Source: Spirosoma aerolatum (lineage in GTDB: Bacteria > Bacteroidota > Bacteroidia > Cytophagales > Spirosomataceae). From it: 64,000 bases of DNA. The position numbers and the translations under genes are program-made. The notes under the pieces are model-generated. The model was not told the origin of the DNA, searched no databases, and saw only the letters and a list, made by a program, of their open reading frames with translations. Shown here in pieces: positions 45,229-53,926 of the stretch; the stretch's first letter is position 1; each line of letters begins with the position of its first letter. The stretch covers positions 6,829,501-6,893,500 of the forward strand of contig NZ_CP020104.1 of the NCBI RefSeq assembly GCF_002056795.1, read 5' to 3'.

Positions 45229-46818
45229 TCATTTTTCGTAGCCCGGCCCCATTAGTAATTGGCCTGGTCGCTGGCCGTTGTGTTTTCCATTGTCAACCAC
45301 CGGCGATCCATTGACCAACACATAGGCAATTCCAGTCGTGTAAGCATGAGGTTTGTCGTAGGTTGCCTGATCGGACACGGTTTTCTCATCGAAGACCACA
45401 ATATCAGCGGCATAGCCGGGCCGCAATAATCCACGATCGGCCAGATGAAAACGCTGGGCAGGGAGTGAGGTCATCCGGCGAATCGCTTCTTCCAACGGAA
45501 TAATGTGTCGCTCACGCACGTAACGGCCCAACACGCGGGCGTTGGTTCCATAGGCACGCGGGTGCGGCATGCCCGATCCAAATTTGGCGACCCCGGCATC
45601 TGATGCGATCATGGTATTTGGATAGCGCAGGATATTTTCCACATCCGTTTCCGACATGGTATGATAGATCATTTGGATACGCTTCAGCTCAGCTTTCTCC
45701 ATTAGCTCCAGTACCAGATCGGCTTCCGTTTCAGGGTTATTTTTCCGGCCCATCTTCTGGTTGATGGCACTAATGCTCATGCCATTGAAGGTAGTGTCGG
45801 GTTTATAGCTGGCCACAACGGCGTATTCGTAATTTTTACGCAGGTTCTTCGATAGCGTTTCCAGCATTTCGGCCCGGATTCTCGACCGGGTAGCCGGGTC
45901 ATGAAATCGAACCAATACCGCCGAATCACCATCGGCCAACGCCCAGGTTGGCAAAATACTCTCCAGCGATGTACTTGAAGCCGTATAGGGATACTGATCA
46001 ACGGTTACATCGAGTCCTTCACGACGGGCAGCGGCTACCAGTTCGACGGTTTCGGTACTTTTTCCCCATAGGGGTTTACTGGCTACTTTGAAGTGCGAAA
46101 TTTCGACCGGGATACGCGCTTCCCGGCTAATCTGAATGGCTTCTTCAACGGCCTGTTTTACGTTCTGCCCTTCGTTACGAATGTGCGAAGCATATACACC
46201 GCCATACTTGGAAGCAACTTTGGCCAGGTTAACCACTTCGGGCGTACGAGCATAGGTGCCGGGCGTATAAATCAATCCGGTCGAAATGCCTACGGCCCCG
46301 TCTTTCATGGCCTGCTCAACCAGGGCCTCCATAGCAGCCTGTTCCTTGGAGGTGGGTTCACGGAATGCCATTTTCATGACTTTCATCCGTACCGAATTAT
46401 GACCGATCAACGACCCAACATTAATCGACATGCCTTGCATCCGAAGCGTATCGAAATAGGTTCGCAGATTGGCGCTTGACCCACCACAATTGCCCGTAAT
46501 GACCGTTGTGACTCCATCATGGATAAAGTTAGGGGCACCTGGTTGTGCTTCCAGACTGCCTTCTACGTGTGCATGAACATCAATAAACCCGGGAGAAACA
46601 ATGAGCCCTGTGGCATCGATCGTTCGTTTGGCATCCGAAGACGCGACGGAGCCAATCCGAACGACACGTCCATTCTGAACGGCTACATCAGCATATACCC
46701 AGGGGTTACCCGTACCATCGACCACTCGACCATTTTTGATAACAAGATCATATGGCTGGGCATTGACCAAACAGGCTGAAAACAGGAAGAGAATGAGAGA
46801 AAGGTAACGGTGCTTCAT
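45229..46818 (-). CDS. D-aminoacylase / N-acyl-D-amino-acid deacylase family amidohydrolase
   Basis: A 529-residue member of the amidohydrolase superfamily with an N-terminal signal peptide (LSLILFLFSACLVNA, then QPYD), so exported. The N-terminal small domain has VIKNGRVVDGTG, a hallmark. The metal site has HAH at 82-84 (GFIDVHAHVEG), followed by a GNCGGSSANL stretch, and later GLIYTPGTYA and EISHFKVASK. The family deacylates N-acyl-D-amino acids. Substrate is inferred only. A palindromic repeat and the DinB gene lie downstream (upstream of it on the map). Confidence 0.87.
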   Translation of the reverse strand: MKHRYLSLILFLFSACLVNAQPYDLVIKNGRVVDGTGNPWVYADVAVQNGRVVRIGSVASSDAKRTIDATGLIVSPGFIDVHAHVEGSLEAQPGAPNFIHDGVTTVITGNCGGSSANLRTYFDTLRMQGMSINVGSLIGHNSVRMKVMKMAFREPTSKEQAAMEALVEQAMKDGAVGISTGLIYTPGTYARTPEVVNLAKVASKYGGVYASHIRNEGQNVKQAVEEAIQISREARIPVEISHFKVASKPLWGKSTETVELVAAARREGLDVTVDQYPYTASSTSLESILPTWALADGDSAVLVRFHDPATRSRIRAEMLETLSKNLRKNYEYAVVASYKPDTTFNGMSISAINQKMGRKNNPETEADLVLELMEKAELKRIQMIYHTMSETDVENILRYPNTMIASDAGVAKFGSGMPHPRAYGTNARVLGRYVRERHIIPLEEAIRRMTSLPAQRFHLADRGLLRPGYAADIVVFDEKTVSDQATYDKPHAYTTGIAYVLVNGSPVVDNGKHNGQRPGQLLMGPGYEK

Positions 46819-46895
46819 CAGGTTGCAGAGGAAGTAAAAAACAGGAAATCAGCTAGTAATATGGCCGATTCCATTGTTAAAATCAAATCCCCCGC

Positions 46896-46969
46896 AATAA
46901 ATAGAACACGGATTTTTAGGATGATTATGATTTGCACTGATCATCCTAAAAATCCGTGTTCTATTTATT
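46896..46969. repeat. Perfect 30-bp inverted repeat at the 3' end of the DinB gene
   Basis: Arms 46896-46925 and 46940-46969 are perfectly complementary with a 14-base loop (TATGATTTGCACTG). The right arm covers the stop codon of the DinB gene. The words AATCCGTGTTCTATT recur in both arms by symmetry. It may act as a terminator or be a dispersed repeat. Confidence 0.9.
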
Positions 46970-47456
46970 GTTCGTCGGCACTTGGGCCGTAGCTCCCCGG
47001 AATCGGAATATCGAGCAACCGGAGGAAAACGCCCAACTGCGCCCTATGGTGCACAATCTGGCAGAGTGCCGTTCGTACCACTTCATGCTTCGGTTCTACA
47101 AAATAGACTTGCTCTCCATTTCGCAGCGTCCAGGGTGCATTCAAAATGGCTTCATTCTCCGGTACTAACTGCGATTTCCCATCGGCTAAACACGTTTCGG
47201 CATAGGCCATTAACTCAGCGGTATTGGCAATAAAGTCTTCGGTATACGGATTTTTGGCAAAGTCCAGTCCATCGGTTGTTAACGCCATGGTTATCCAGGT
47301 TGGCAAATTGGCAATGTGTGTCGCTAATTGCCGGACTGTCATACTCTTCTGGTGAGGTTTCCAATCGTATTTGTCGTCTGGGATTCGCTGGAGCATTTTA
47401 CGGGTAGTTTGGGTTTCCTGCTCTAGTTCTTTCAAAAAAATGGGAATCAGTTCCAT
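46965..47456 (-). CDS. DinB family protein
   Basis: A 163-residue four-helix-bundle protein. The opening ELIPIFLKELEQETQTTRKMLQRIP, with KPHQKSMTVRQLATHIANLP and a last helix HHRAQLGVFLRLLDIPIPG, matches the DinB/YfiT-like fold. Metal ligands are likely His in the second helix (QLATHIA) and the paired His near HHRAQLG. DinB-fold proteins include thiol-dependent transferases, but the substrate is unknown. Its stop codon lies inside a perfect 30-base palindrome. Confidence 0.85.
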   Translation of the reverse strand: MELIPIFLKELEQETQTTRKMLQRIPDDKYDWKPHQKSMTVRQLATHIANLPTWITMALTTDGLDFAKNPYTEDFIANTAELMAYAETCLADGKSQLVPENEAILNAPWTLRNGEQVYFVEPKHEVVRTALCQIVHHRAQLGVFLRLLDIPIPGSYGPSADEQ

Positions 47457-47599
47457 AAGATTTGTCGTTGGTTTATTAACAATACAAAGATCGTTGGACC
47501 CTGTGACAGCCCTATGTCAGTAGTGTTTTGCTCATTTTCACTTACTTTGCAGAAGGTATTTAACTACCTAAATCATTCGCTACATTACTGGCCGCCCCG

Positions 47600-49552
47600 A
47601 TGAAACTAAGTCTGTTTTTGCTGCTTTTGGGCATCACATCCATCGGTTTTGCTCAATCGACAAAGCCCATTTTCCCAAAGCCGCTAAGCCCGCGCCTGGC
47701 GAATTACCAGATCGATGTGCGTCTCGATCCAGCCACAAAGAAGCTAACTGGCCGCGAAACGCTCACCTGGCGCAATCCTTCGGCTGATGTAATTCGTGAA
47801 TTGCAATTCCATTTATACCTCAATGCTTTTCGGAATGAGCAATCATCGTTTATGCGTGAATCGGGAGGCCAGTTGCGTGGAGACCAAATGGACCGGAATG
47901 CCAAAGAAAACCCGTACGGCTGGATAGATGTCGTGTCGATGAAAGCCCGGAATCCAACCGCCAATACGACCGAAGCGCTGGCCTATGAATTTATTCAGCC
48001 CGACGACCTGAACCGCGACGACCATACGGTGATTCGAGTACCACTGAGCAAACCCGTTGGGCCGGGCGAAACGATTGTTTTAGACATTGCTTTTCAGGCG
48101 AAACTACCAAAGATCTTCGCCCGTACGGGTTTTAGTCGCGACTTCTTTCTGGTAGGCCAGTGGTTTCCGAAAATTGGTGTGTACGAACCGGCTGGAACAC
48201 GCTATGCAAAGGTCGGCCAGTGGAATTGTCATCAGTTTCACGCCCATTCCGAATTCTATGCAGACTATAGCGTTTACGATGTCAACATCACTACCCCCAA
48301 AGATTATTGGGTTAGCGCTACAGGCTTGTTTCAGTCGGAGAAAATGCACCAGAATGGGACCAAAACCATCCTCTATCATGCTGAAGATGTCGTAGACTTT
48401 GCCTGGACAGCTTCGCCCCACTTTAAGGTGATCAACGATGCCTGGAAGCGACCATCGGGAGGGGAGGTTAGTATTGAGTTGATTATGCAGCCCGAACACC
48501 TGCATCAGGCTAAACGCCACCTGGACGCAGCCAAAGCCGCGCTGGCCTATTTCGATAAACACCTGGGAAAATATCCGTTTCCTAACCTGACCATTGTTGA
48601 TCCCCCACTCCATGCCAGTGGTTCGGCCGGAATGGAATACCCCACATTGATTACGGCCGGGACTGCCTGGTTCGTACCCGACGCTGCCCGCATTCCAGAA
48701 GGCGTAACCGTTCATGAATTTGGGCACCAGTACTTTATGCAACTTTTGGCGACTAACGAATTTGAAGAAGCCTGGCTCGACGAGGGCTTTAACCAGTACT
48801 ACGAAGGACGAATTATGGACGAAACCTACGGCCCACACTCCTCGCAGTTGGATTTATTTGGTTTTCGGACCGGTGATCTGGAAGAGTCACGTGGTAATTA
48901 TGTGCATCAGGACAACCCGGCGCTAGGCTCTTCGTTTGGCAATACCTGGCAACTGCCACCGGGGCAATATGGTGTACTGACCTATTCTAAAACAGCTACC
49001 TGGATGCGGACACTGGAAGGGCTGGTTGGTCGGTCGGTGATGGACGAAATCATGCAAACGTATTTCAACCGCTGGCAATTTAAACACCCCAACGGCCAGA
49101 ACTTCATCGACATTGTCAACGAGATCGTACCAAAACGGCTAGGCAGTAAGTACGGCCCCAATATGAACTGGTTCTTCAATGAAGCCCTGTATGGCGATAA
49201 CGTAGTCGACTATCAATTGCTTAGTATCAAAAACAAAGGCAATCAATCCGTTATAACCGTCCAGCGGAACAATGATGGAAAAATACCCGTCGATATTCTG
49301 GTACATTTTGAGAACGGGAAGGAGTTGATGCTCTTCTGGGATGGGCAGGCCCGACAACGTCAGTTTACGGTGTCGGAAGGTTCAAATGTTGTCTGGGCAA
49401 CTGTCGATCCGAAGCAAAAAGTCTACATGGACACTAACCTGAACAACAACAGCTTAACCTTAAGTCCATCCACAGCACCTGCTGCTAAGTTTGCCACCAA
49501 ATTTTTGTTCTGGCTCGAAAACTGGATGCAGTGGCTGGCTTGGCTGGCATAA
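47600..49552 (+). CDS. M1 family metallopeptidase (gluzincin)
   Basis: A 650-residue zinc peptidase of the M1/aminopeptidase N-like group. A signal peptide (LFLLLLGITSIGFAQ) suggests export. Zinc ligands His372 and His376 in HEFGHQ with Glu395 (HExxH-18-E) are present, and GMEYP precedes them, in place of the GAMEN motif. The C-terminal part lacks the long helical bundle of typical aminopeptidase N and ends in a hydrophobic Trp-rich helix (FWLENWMQWLAWLA). It lies upstream of the toxin-antitoxin pair. Confidence 0.92.
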   Translation: MKLSLFLLLLGITSIGFAQSTKPIFPKPLSPRLANYQIDVRLDPATKKLTGRETLTWRNPSADVIRELQFHLYLNAFRNEQSSFMRESGGQLRGDQMDRNAKENPYGWIDVVSMKARNPTANTTEALAYEFIQPDDLNRDDHTVIRVPLSKPVGPGETIVLDIAFQAKLPKIFARTGFSRDFFLVGQWFPKIGVYEPAGTRYAKVGQWNCHQFHAHSEFYADYSVYDVNITTPKDYWVSATGLFQSEKMHQNGTKTILYHAEDVVDFAWTASPHFKVINDAWKRPSGGEVSIELIMQPEHLHQAKRHLDAAKAALAYFDKHLGKYPFPNLTIVDPPLHASGSAGMEYPTLITAGTAWFVPDAARIPEGVTVHEFGHQYFMQLLATNEFEEAWLDEGFNQYYEGRIMDETYGPHSSQLDLFGFRTGDLEESRGNYVHQDNPALGSSFGNTWQLPPGQYGVLTYSKTATWMRTLEGLVGRSVMDEIMQTYFNRWQFKHPNGQNFIDIVNEIVPKRLGSKYGPNMNWFFNEALYGDNVVDYQLLSIKNKGNQSVITVQRNNDGKIPVDILVHFENGKELMLFWDGQARQRQFTVSEGSNVVWATVDPKQKVYMDTNLNNNSLTLSPSTAPAAKFATKFLFWLENWMQWLAWLA

Positions 49553-49598
49553 GCATTCCCACTTTTTTGTATCTTTCGGTAAGCAAACGAATACGTCT

Positions 49599-49841
49599 AT
49601 GAGCATTCAGGAAATGAGGAGCAAACTCCATCAACTGATCGATGAAGAGCAGAATGAAACAATCCTGGCAGAAGTAAGCCGAATTTTATCGGGCGAATCA
49701 GAAACAGATATTCTTGAGGATTTAACCGATGATCAATTAGCCGGTTTAGAAAAGGCCAGAGAAGAAATTCAAAATGGCAACTATATTTCTCTGGCAGAAC
49801 ATAAACAAAAAATTGAGCAATGGCTGGCAGCCAGAAGATAA
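49599..49841 (+). CDS. Probable antitoxin of a ParE/RelE-type toxin-antitoxin pair
   Basis: An 80-residue acidic protein. The frame reaches back to 49491 inside the M1 peptidase, but the ATG at 49599 gives MSIQEMRSKLHQLIDEEQ, a normal start of this family. The C-terminal half EIQNGNYISLAEHKQKIEQWL has the helical, charged look of antitoxins that wrap their toxin. No classical ParD DNA-binding domain is clear. Its last 22 bases overlap the toxin gene, a usual arrangement of toxin-antitoxin operons. Confidence 0.72.
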   Translation: MSIQEMRSKLHQLIDEEQNETILAEVSRILSGESETDILEDLTDDQLAGLEKAREEIQNGNYISLAEHKQKIEQWLAARR

Positions 49842-50122
49842 TAGTAACTGCCTCCGCAGAGGCTGATCTACAAAAAATCATTGAATTCCTGGAGGAGAAT
49901 TGGTCTCTTGAACTAGCGATTCGGTTCATTAACAGCTATTATCACAAATTGGATTTAATTGAATCGATGCCTGGTGTTGGTTTCCTTTCTTTAAAAGATA
50001 GCAAAGTAAGAAAGGTAAAAATTGACAAGTATAATATCCTGTGTTATGAAGTAAGTGATGAAACAATCTCAATTCTTCGCATCCTTGATACCCGTAGCGA
50101 TCCCGATTCCAATCCATATTGA
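49820..50122 (+). CDS. ParE/RelE-superfamily toxin
   Basis: A 100-residue protein of the ParE/RelE fold. The helix-then-sheet pattern is visible: KIIVTASAEADLQKIIEFLEE, a second helix (ELAIRFINSYYHKLDLIE), then strands VGFLSLKDSKVRKVKIDKYNILCYEV and a C-terminal ILRILDTRSDP segment. ParE-type toxins inhibit gyrase and RelE-type cut mRNA; which one applies is not readable here. It starts within the end of the antitoxin gene. nuoC starts only three bases after its stop. Confidence 0.78.
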   Translation: MAGSQKIIVTASAEADLQKIIEFLEENWSLELAIRFINSYYHKLDLIESMPGVGFLSLKDSKVRKVKIDKYNILCYEVSDETISILRILDTRSDPDSNPY

Positions 50123-50125
50123 TAG

Positions 50126-50617
50126 ATGACTTTCCTCGAAATCACAGACCTCCTTAATAGCCAATTTAGTTCTGACTTTCAGACTAATACCCAAAACCTA
50201 CAACCGTACCTTACAATTCCGGCCAATCAACTGGCCAACGTTTGCCAGTTTCTCCGTGACGATGACCGATTGTTTTTCGACTTGCTGTCTTGTGTAACGG
50301 GTATCGACAACGGCGTTGAAGCCAATACGATGGAAGTTATCTACAACCTGACTTCGATTCCGTATGCACATGATCTGATGCTGAAAGTGATCGTGCCCCG
50401 CAACACCAATTCATCGAAACTTCCGTCGGTACCGAGTATATCCCACATCTGGCGAACTGCTGACTGGCACGAACGCGAAACCTTCGACCTTGTCGGTATT
50501 CAGTTCGAAAACCACCCTGATCTTCGTCGAATTCTCCTGCCAACCGACTGGGAAGGCCACCCGTTACGGACTGACTATACGGAGCAGGAGCAGTATCACG
50601 GCATCAAAACCAAGTAA
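50126..50617 (+). CDS. nuoC: NADH-quinone oxidoreductase subunit C
   Basis: A 163-residue NuoC (30 kDa-type) subunit of respiratory complex I, in the peripheral arm that links the NADH module to the membrane. The C-terminal signature is RETFDLVGIQFENHPD followed by RRILLPTDWEGHPLRTDY. The central FDLLSCVTGID is also typical. No other nuo gene lies in the window, so here it is separate from the complex I operon. It starts three bases after the toxin stop, suggesting it is read from the toxin-antitoxin transcript or from a promoter inside that module. Confidence 0.93.
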   Translation: MTFLEITDLLNSQFSSDFQTNTQNLQPYLTIPANQLANVCQFLRDDDRLFFDLLSCVTGIDNGVEANTMEVIYNLTSIPYAHDLMLKVIVPRNTNSSKLPSVPSISHIWRTADWHERETFDLVGIQFENHPDLRRILLPTDWEGHPLRTDYTEQEQYHGIKTK

Positions 50618-50693
50618 ATACCGGCGCTTTTTTCGTTCTTTACTGACTGTATAGCCATTTCGCTGGTTATTGCTTTATCTGTTCTTCAAAGCA

Positions 50694-52358
50694 ATGAGAA
50701 ACCCTTACGTCTATTTTTTGAGCCTTCTACTGACGGCCCACTGTCTATTACCCAATCGATGCGTTGCCCAAACCGATTCAGTTATTGTAACGGGTCGAAT
50801 CCAGCATCTTTCGGCTCAGCTCTACCGCGAGTCGCCAACGGTATTCATAAGTCGAAATAATATTCTGCAAGCCAATCGCGAGCTGGTTCGCCCGGCTCCG
50901 CTTAATCTGGACGGAACCTTCCGGGTCTCGCTGCCACTGATTTATCCGCAGGAAGAAATGTATTTTAATTACGGGCGTATTTCGACGGCCTTTCTGGCAT
51001 CGGCAGGTACACTTACCATCGAACTGGATGCCGATTCGCTCTTTTCGGTGGCTGTTCCGTTTAAGTTCGGCGGTGTCAATGCACAGGTGAATAGCCAGTT
51101 TGCCCGGTATAAAGCCTTTGAAGCCACCTATCCACTTAAACCAGATGGTCGAAAGCTGTCTGCACAAATAGCCAATCTGGGCGATGAAGCGGCTTACCGA
51201 ATCGTTTCGAGTGCTTATCAGGCTCCGTTTGTGGCTTTTGCGGCAAAAGAAAAGCCGTTCCCGCTTCTCAGACGTTGGGTTAGCTTCGTCAATCGCTACA
51301 ATGCTGCTGCTTTTGTATACGACAGGGCTACCTACGAGAATGAGAATATCAATAAAGCCCTGAATGATTCGTTACGCCCACCCAATGACCAGCTTCTAAC
51401 GGCTGCGCGGGCATCGGCCATGAACCGCTTTGCTACCTACACCTCCCAACGACTGACTGCCGAAACAGGTCGCACAAACGGGTTAACGGTACGGGCTTTG
51501 GCGCTACTTCTGGAACGTTATGGTAAAAATATAACAGCAGGTGAGCGGCTACGTCTTGACGATTACGCGCAATCGAATTCAGCTCGGCAGGCCGATCTGC
51601 GTTTTTTTGATGGTCTGGTCAAGCGTAATCCTGATACCCTCCAGCGGCTGGTGAATTACGAAACGTTGATTCAGCGGGCTATCCGGCAATTCGACAGCAC
51701 AACAGTCAATTATCTGTCCGCATACTGGCTGGCGGCAACCTTACCAACGGTAACGCTCGATTTTGCCCGGCTCCTGTACGACTATGCCCGTCCGCAGGTG
51801 AAAGACCCAGCCCTGGAACAATCGCTGGATGAACTGTATCGGCTCGAAGTAAAAGATAGCACCCGCATCCGAACAGCTATGCAGACATTAAGAAACGGCG
51901 GCAGAACCAATAACGCCTTAGAAATTTCGCCGGGCATTTTTGTTACCCGCGATGATTTCGGCAATGGCTCCTCACTATTCGATAAGGTGGTCAATGCCAA
52001 TCGGGGCAAGGTTATTTATATGCTGGTTGTCTCCCCTACCGATGATGGAGGCCGTCAGGCAGCCCTGGACGCTCAGCGACTACGCAATGCCTACAGTGCC
52101 CGCGATTTTGCACTGGTGTATGTACCCATGAGTGGAACCGATAAATCGCTATGGCCTGAATTAGCAACCCGCTACAACCTCACTGGCGACCATTTGCTAC
52201 TGACCGATTCCCAGCTTTTCGACGCCATTGAACGCCTGCGGCCCGACAACGACCTGTCGGCAGCGGTTATCAATCGTACAGGCAAAATTGTGAAACGCAA
52301 CGCGCCCTTACCAGCCGATTTCGACGAAGCCCGGAAAGTGATCGATAAAAACTTATAG
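50694..52358 (+). CDS. Secreted protein with DUF4369/thioredoxin-like domains
   Basis: About 554 residues. A signal peptide (YFLSLLLTAHCLLPN, then QTDS) is followed by a beta-sandwich-like N-terminal part (about 25-130), a long helical middle (about 140-380), and a C-terminal region from about 410 with thioredoxin-fold features (GKVIYMLVVSPTD followed by AALDAQRLRNAYSARDFALVYVP and LTDSQLFDAIERL). The usual CxxC of thioredoxins is not present in that region; the strand after GKV has a serine instead. It resembles the DUF4369-plus-thioredoxin group common in Bacteroidota, probably without redox function. The frame begins eight codons earlier; the ATG at 50694 suits the signal peptide. Confidence 0.65.
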   Translation: MRNPYVYFLSLLLTAHCLLPNRCVAQTDSVIVTGRIQHLSAQLYRESPTVFISRNNILQANRELVRPAPLNLDGTFRVSLPLIYPQEEMYFNYGRISTAFLASAGTLTIELDADSLFSVAVPFKFGGVNAQVNSQFARYKAFEATYPLKPDGRKLSAQIANLGDEAAYRIVSSAYQAPFVAFAAKEKPFPLLRRWVSFVNRYNAAAFVYDRATYENENINKALNDSLRPPNDQLLTAARASAMNRFATYTSQRLTAETGRTNGLTVRALALLLERYGKNITAGERLRLDDYAQSNSARQADLRFFDGLVKRNPDTLQRLVNYETLIQRAIRQFDSTTVNYLSAYWLAATLPTVTLDFARLLYDYARPQVKDPALEQSLDELYRLEVKDSTRIRTAMQTLRNGGRTNNALEISPGIFVTRDDFGNGSSLFDKVVNANRGKVIYMLVVSPTDDGGRQAALDAQRLRNAYSARDFALVYVPMSGTDKSLWPELATRYNLTGDHLLLTDSQLFDAIERLRPDNDLSAAVINRTGKIVKRNAPLPADFDEARKVIDKNL

Positions 52359-52431
52359 TTTACACTATTCGGTTTACGGTGGGGGCGCAAGCAGTGTCTT
52401 GCGCCCCCACCGTAAACCGAATAGTGTAAAC
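52358..52431. terminator. Perfect 34-bp hairpin between convergent genes
   Basis: Two perfect 34-base arms (52358-52391 and 52398-52431) flank a six-base loop. The repeat fills the whole gap between two convergent genes: it begins on the last base of one stop codon and ends on the base before the other. The inner half is GC-rich (GGGGGCGCAAG). It would form a very stable hairpin in both transcripts. Confidence 0.9.
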
Positions 52432-53796
52432 CTACAATCCATACTGGTCGAGCAGATAAACCAAGGCTGCCATTGAGGCTGCTCCAAGCTCAAGTTCACG
52501 CTGGCTCACCGTCTCAAATTTATCAGCAGCTGTATGGTGATAGTCGAAATAACGCTGTGAATCAGGCTTGAAACCAAACAGCACTGTTCCTAGCTGCGCC
52601 AGAGGGCCAATATCAGCCCCACCGCCACCAGGGCCAATTTCCAGCAAGCCATAAGGGGCCAAAAGTGGTTTCCAAAGCATCACTTTAGCGCGCTGTAGGG
52701 GTGACCCAACAATACCAAAGCCCCGTGGCGTAAATCCGCCGTTATCCGATTCTACTGCGGCAATATGATTTTCATTATTTTTCTTAGCCAGATCAGCGTA
52801 TTGCACACCACCCTTAAGTCCGTTCTCTTCGTTCATGAACATTACGGCCCGAATTGTCCGTTTTGGTCTGATACCCAATGTTTTCAGTATACGTAGCACC
52901 TCAATAGATTGTACGCAGCCTGCTCCATCATCATGAGCCCCTTCGGCCAGATCCCAGGAGTCCAGGTGCCCACCCACCACGATAATTTCATCAGGTTTTT
53001 CAGTCCCTTTCATTTCACCAACAACGTTATACGATTTGGCGTCGGGCAATGTCTCGCAGTTTTGCTTAAAGTAAAAGGTCAAGCTAGGGTTTTCCTGTAA
53101 TAGTTTACTCAGTAGATCAGCGCCGTTGGTACTGATGGCAGCCGTCGGAATTAGCGCGACGCCCGTTGCGTAGCGCATCCCTCCTACGTGCGGAAAATCA
53201 TCGTGGATATTCGTCATTGAACGAACTATGGCTCCTACTGCACCTAGTTTGGCGGCTTCGGTAGCGCCATTGGCTCGCTGTTCAACGGCACCACCATAAG
53301 CTTCAAACGTGTTGATTTTGGTTGGGTCCATTGGGCGGTTGTAAAACACGATCTTTCCTTTCACTTTATCAGGGCTCATGGCTCGCAGTTCAGCAAAGCT
53401 TTTCACCTCAATTACACCGGCATTTATACCTTTTGGCCCGGTAGCCACCGACCCGCCTAAGGCAGCAATAGGCACGGTTATTTTTTGTTTACCATTCTGA
53501 ATATAAGCCTCTTCCTTAGCGCCCCGCACCCAGTGAGGTACCATTACCTCCTGCAAAAAGACTCGATCGAAACCCTGTTGCTCCATAATCCACTTCGTCC
53601 AGTCAACAGCTTTTTGGGCACCTGCAGAACCACTCAGTCGGGGGCCAATCTGTTTGGTCAGGTAACGGAGCCACTCGTACGATTTACCATGAGTAAGCGC
53701 TTCATCGTAGATTTTTCGAATCGCAACAGAATCAGCGGTTTGGGCGCAACCATAACTCACAGTCAAGCTTAGAAGAAGCGTAATTAATTTTCGCAT
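52432..53796 (-). CDS. M28 family carboxypeptidase Q-like zinc peptidase
   Basis: A 454-residue exported zinc exopeptidase. A signal peptide (LLLSLTVSYGCAQ) leads the chain. A PA domain sits at about 100-260, then the catalytic domain with GGHLDSWDLAEGAHDDGAG (His277, Asp290), MNEENGLKGG and a C-terminal HHTAADKFETV region (a likely ligand His). This arrangement fits the carboxypeptidase Q (plasma glutamate carboxypeptidase-like) group. A second M28 enzyme, less similar, lies at 8814-10307. The signal peptide is followed by DSVAIRKIYDEAL. Confidence 0.92.
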   Translation of the reverse strand: MRKLITLLLSLTVSYGCAQTADSVAIRKIYDEALTHGKSYEWLRYLTKQIGPRLSGSAGAQKAVDWTKWIMEQQGFDRVFLQEVMVPHWVRGAKEEAYIQNGKQKITVPIAALGGSVATGPKGINAGVIEVKSFAELRAMSPDKVKGKIVFYNRPMDPTKINTFEAYGGAVEQRANGATEAAKLGAVGAIVRSMTNIHDDFPHVGGMRYATGVALIPTAAISTNGADLLSKLLQENPSLTFYFKQNCETLPDAKSYNVVGEMKGTEKPDEIIVVGGHLDSWDLAEGAHDDGAGCVQSIEVLRILKTLGIRPKRTIRAVMFMNEENGLKGGVQYADLAKKNNENHIAAVESDNGGFTPRGFGIVGSPLQRAKVMLWKPLLAPYGLLEIGPGGGGADIGPLAQLGTVLFGFKPDSQRYFDYHHTAADKFETVSQRELELGAASMAALVYLLDQYGL

Positions 53797-53926
53797 ACGA
53801 ACAGGGTTGTATTGGTTAAAAAGGCAAGATACAGAAAAGACAATATCGCCCCGCGCGAAATTGAAGTGCCTCAGAGACTAGTCAGCAAGAACTACGTCTT
53901 ATGTACGATTCACCTAATTACAACGG

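Noticed and set aside
46810..46992. 60-codon plus-strand ORF over the palindrome downstream of DinB
   Set aside because: It crosses the 30-bp inverted repeat and overlaps the ends of two genes; no protein features.
48104..48838. 244-codon minus-strand ORF within the M1 peptidase gene
   Set aside because: It is antisense to a strongly supported gene and shows no family features.
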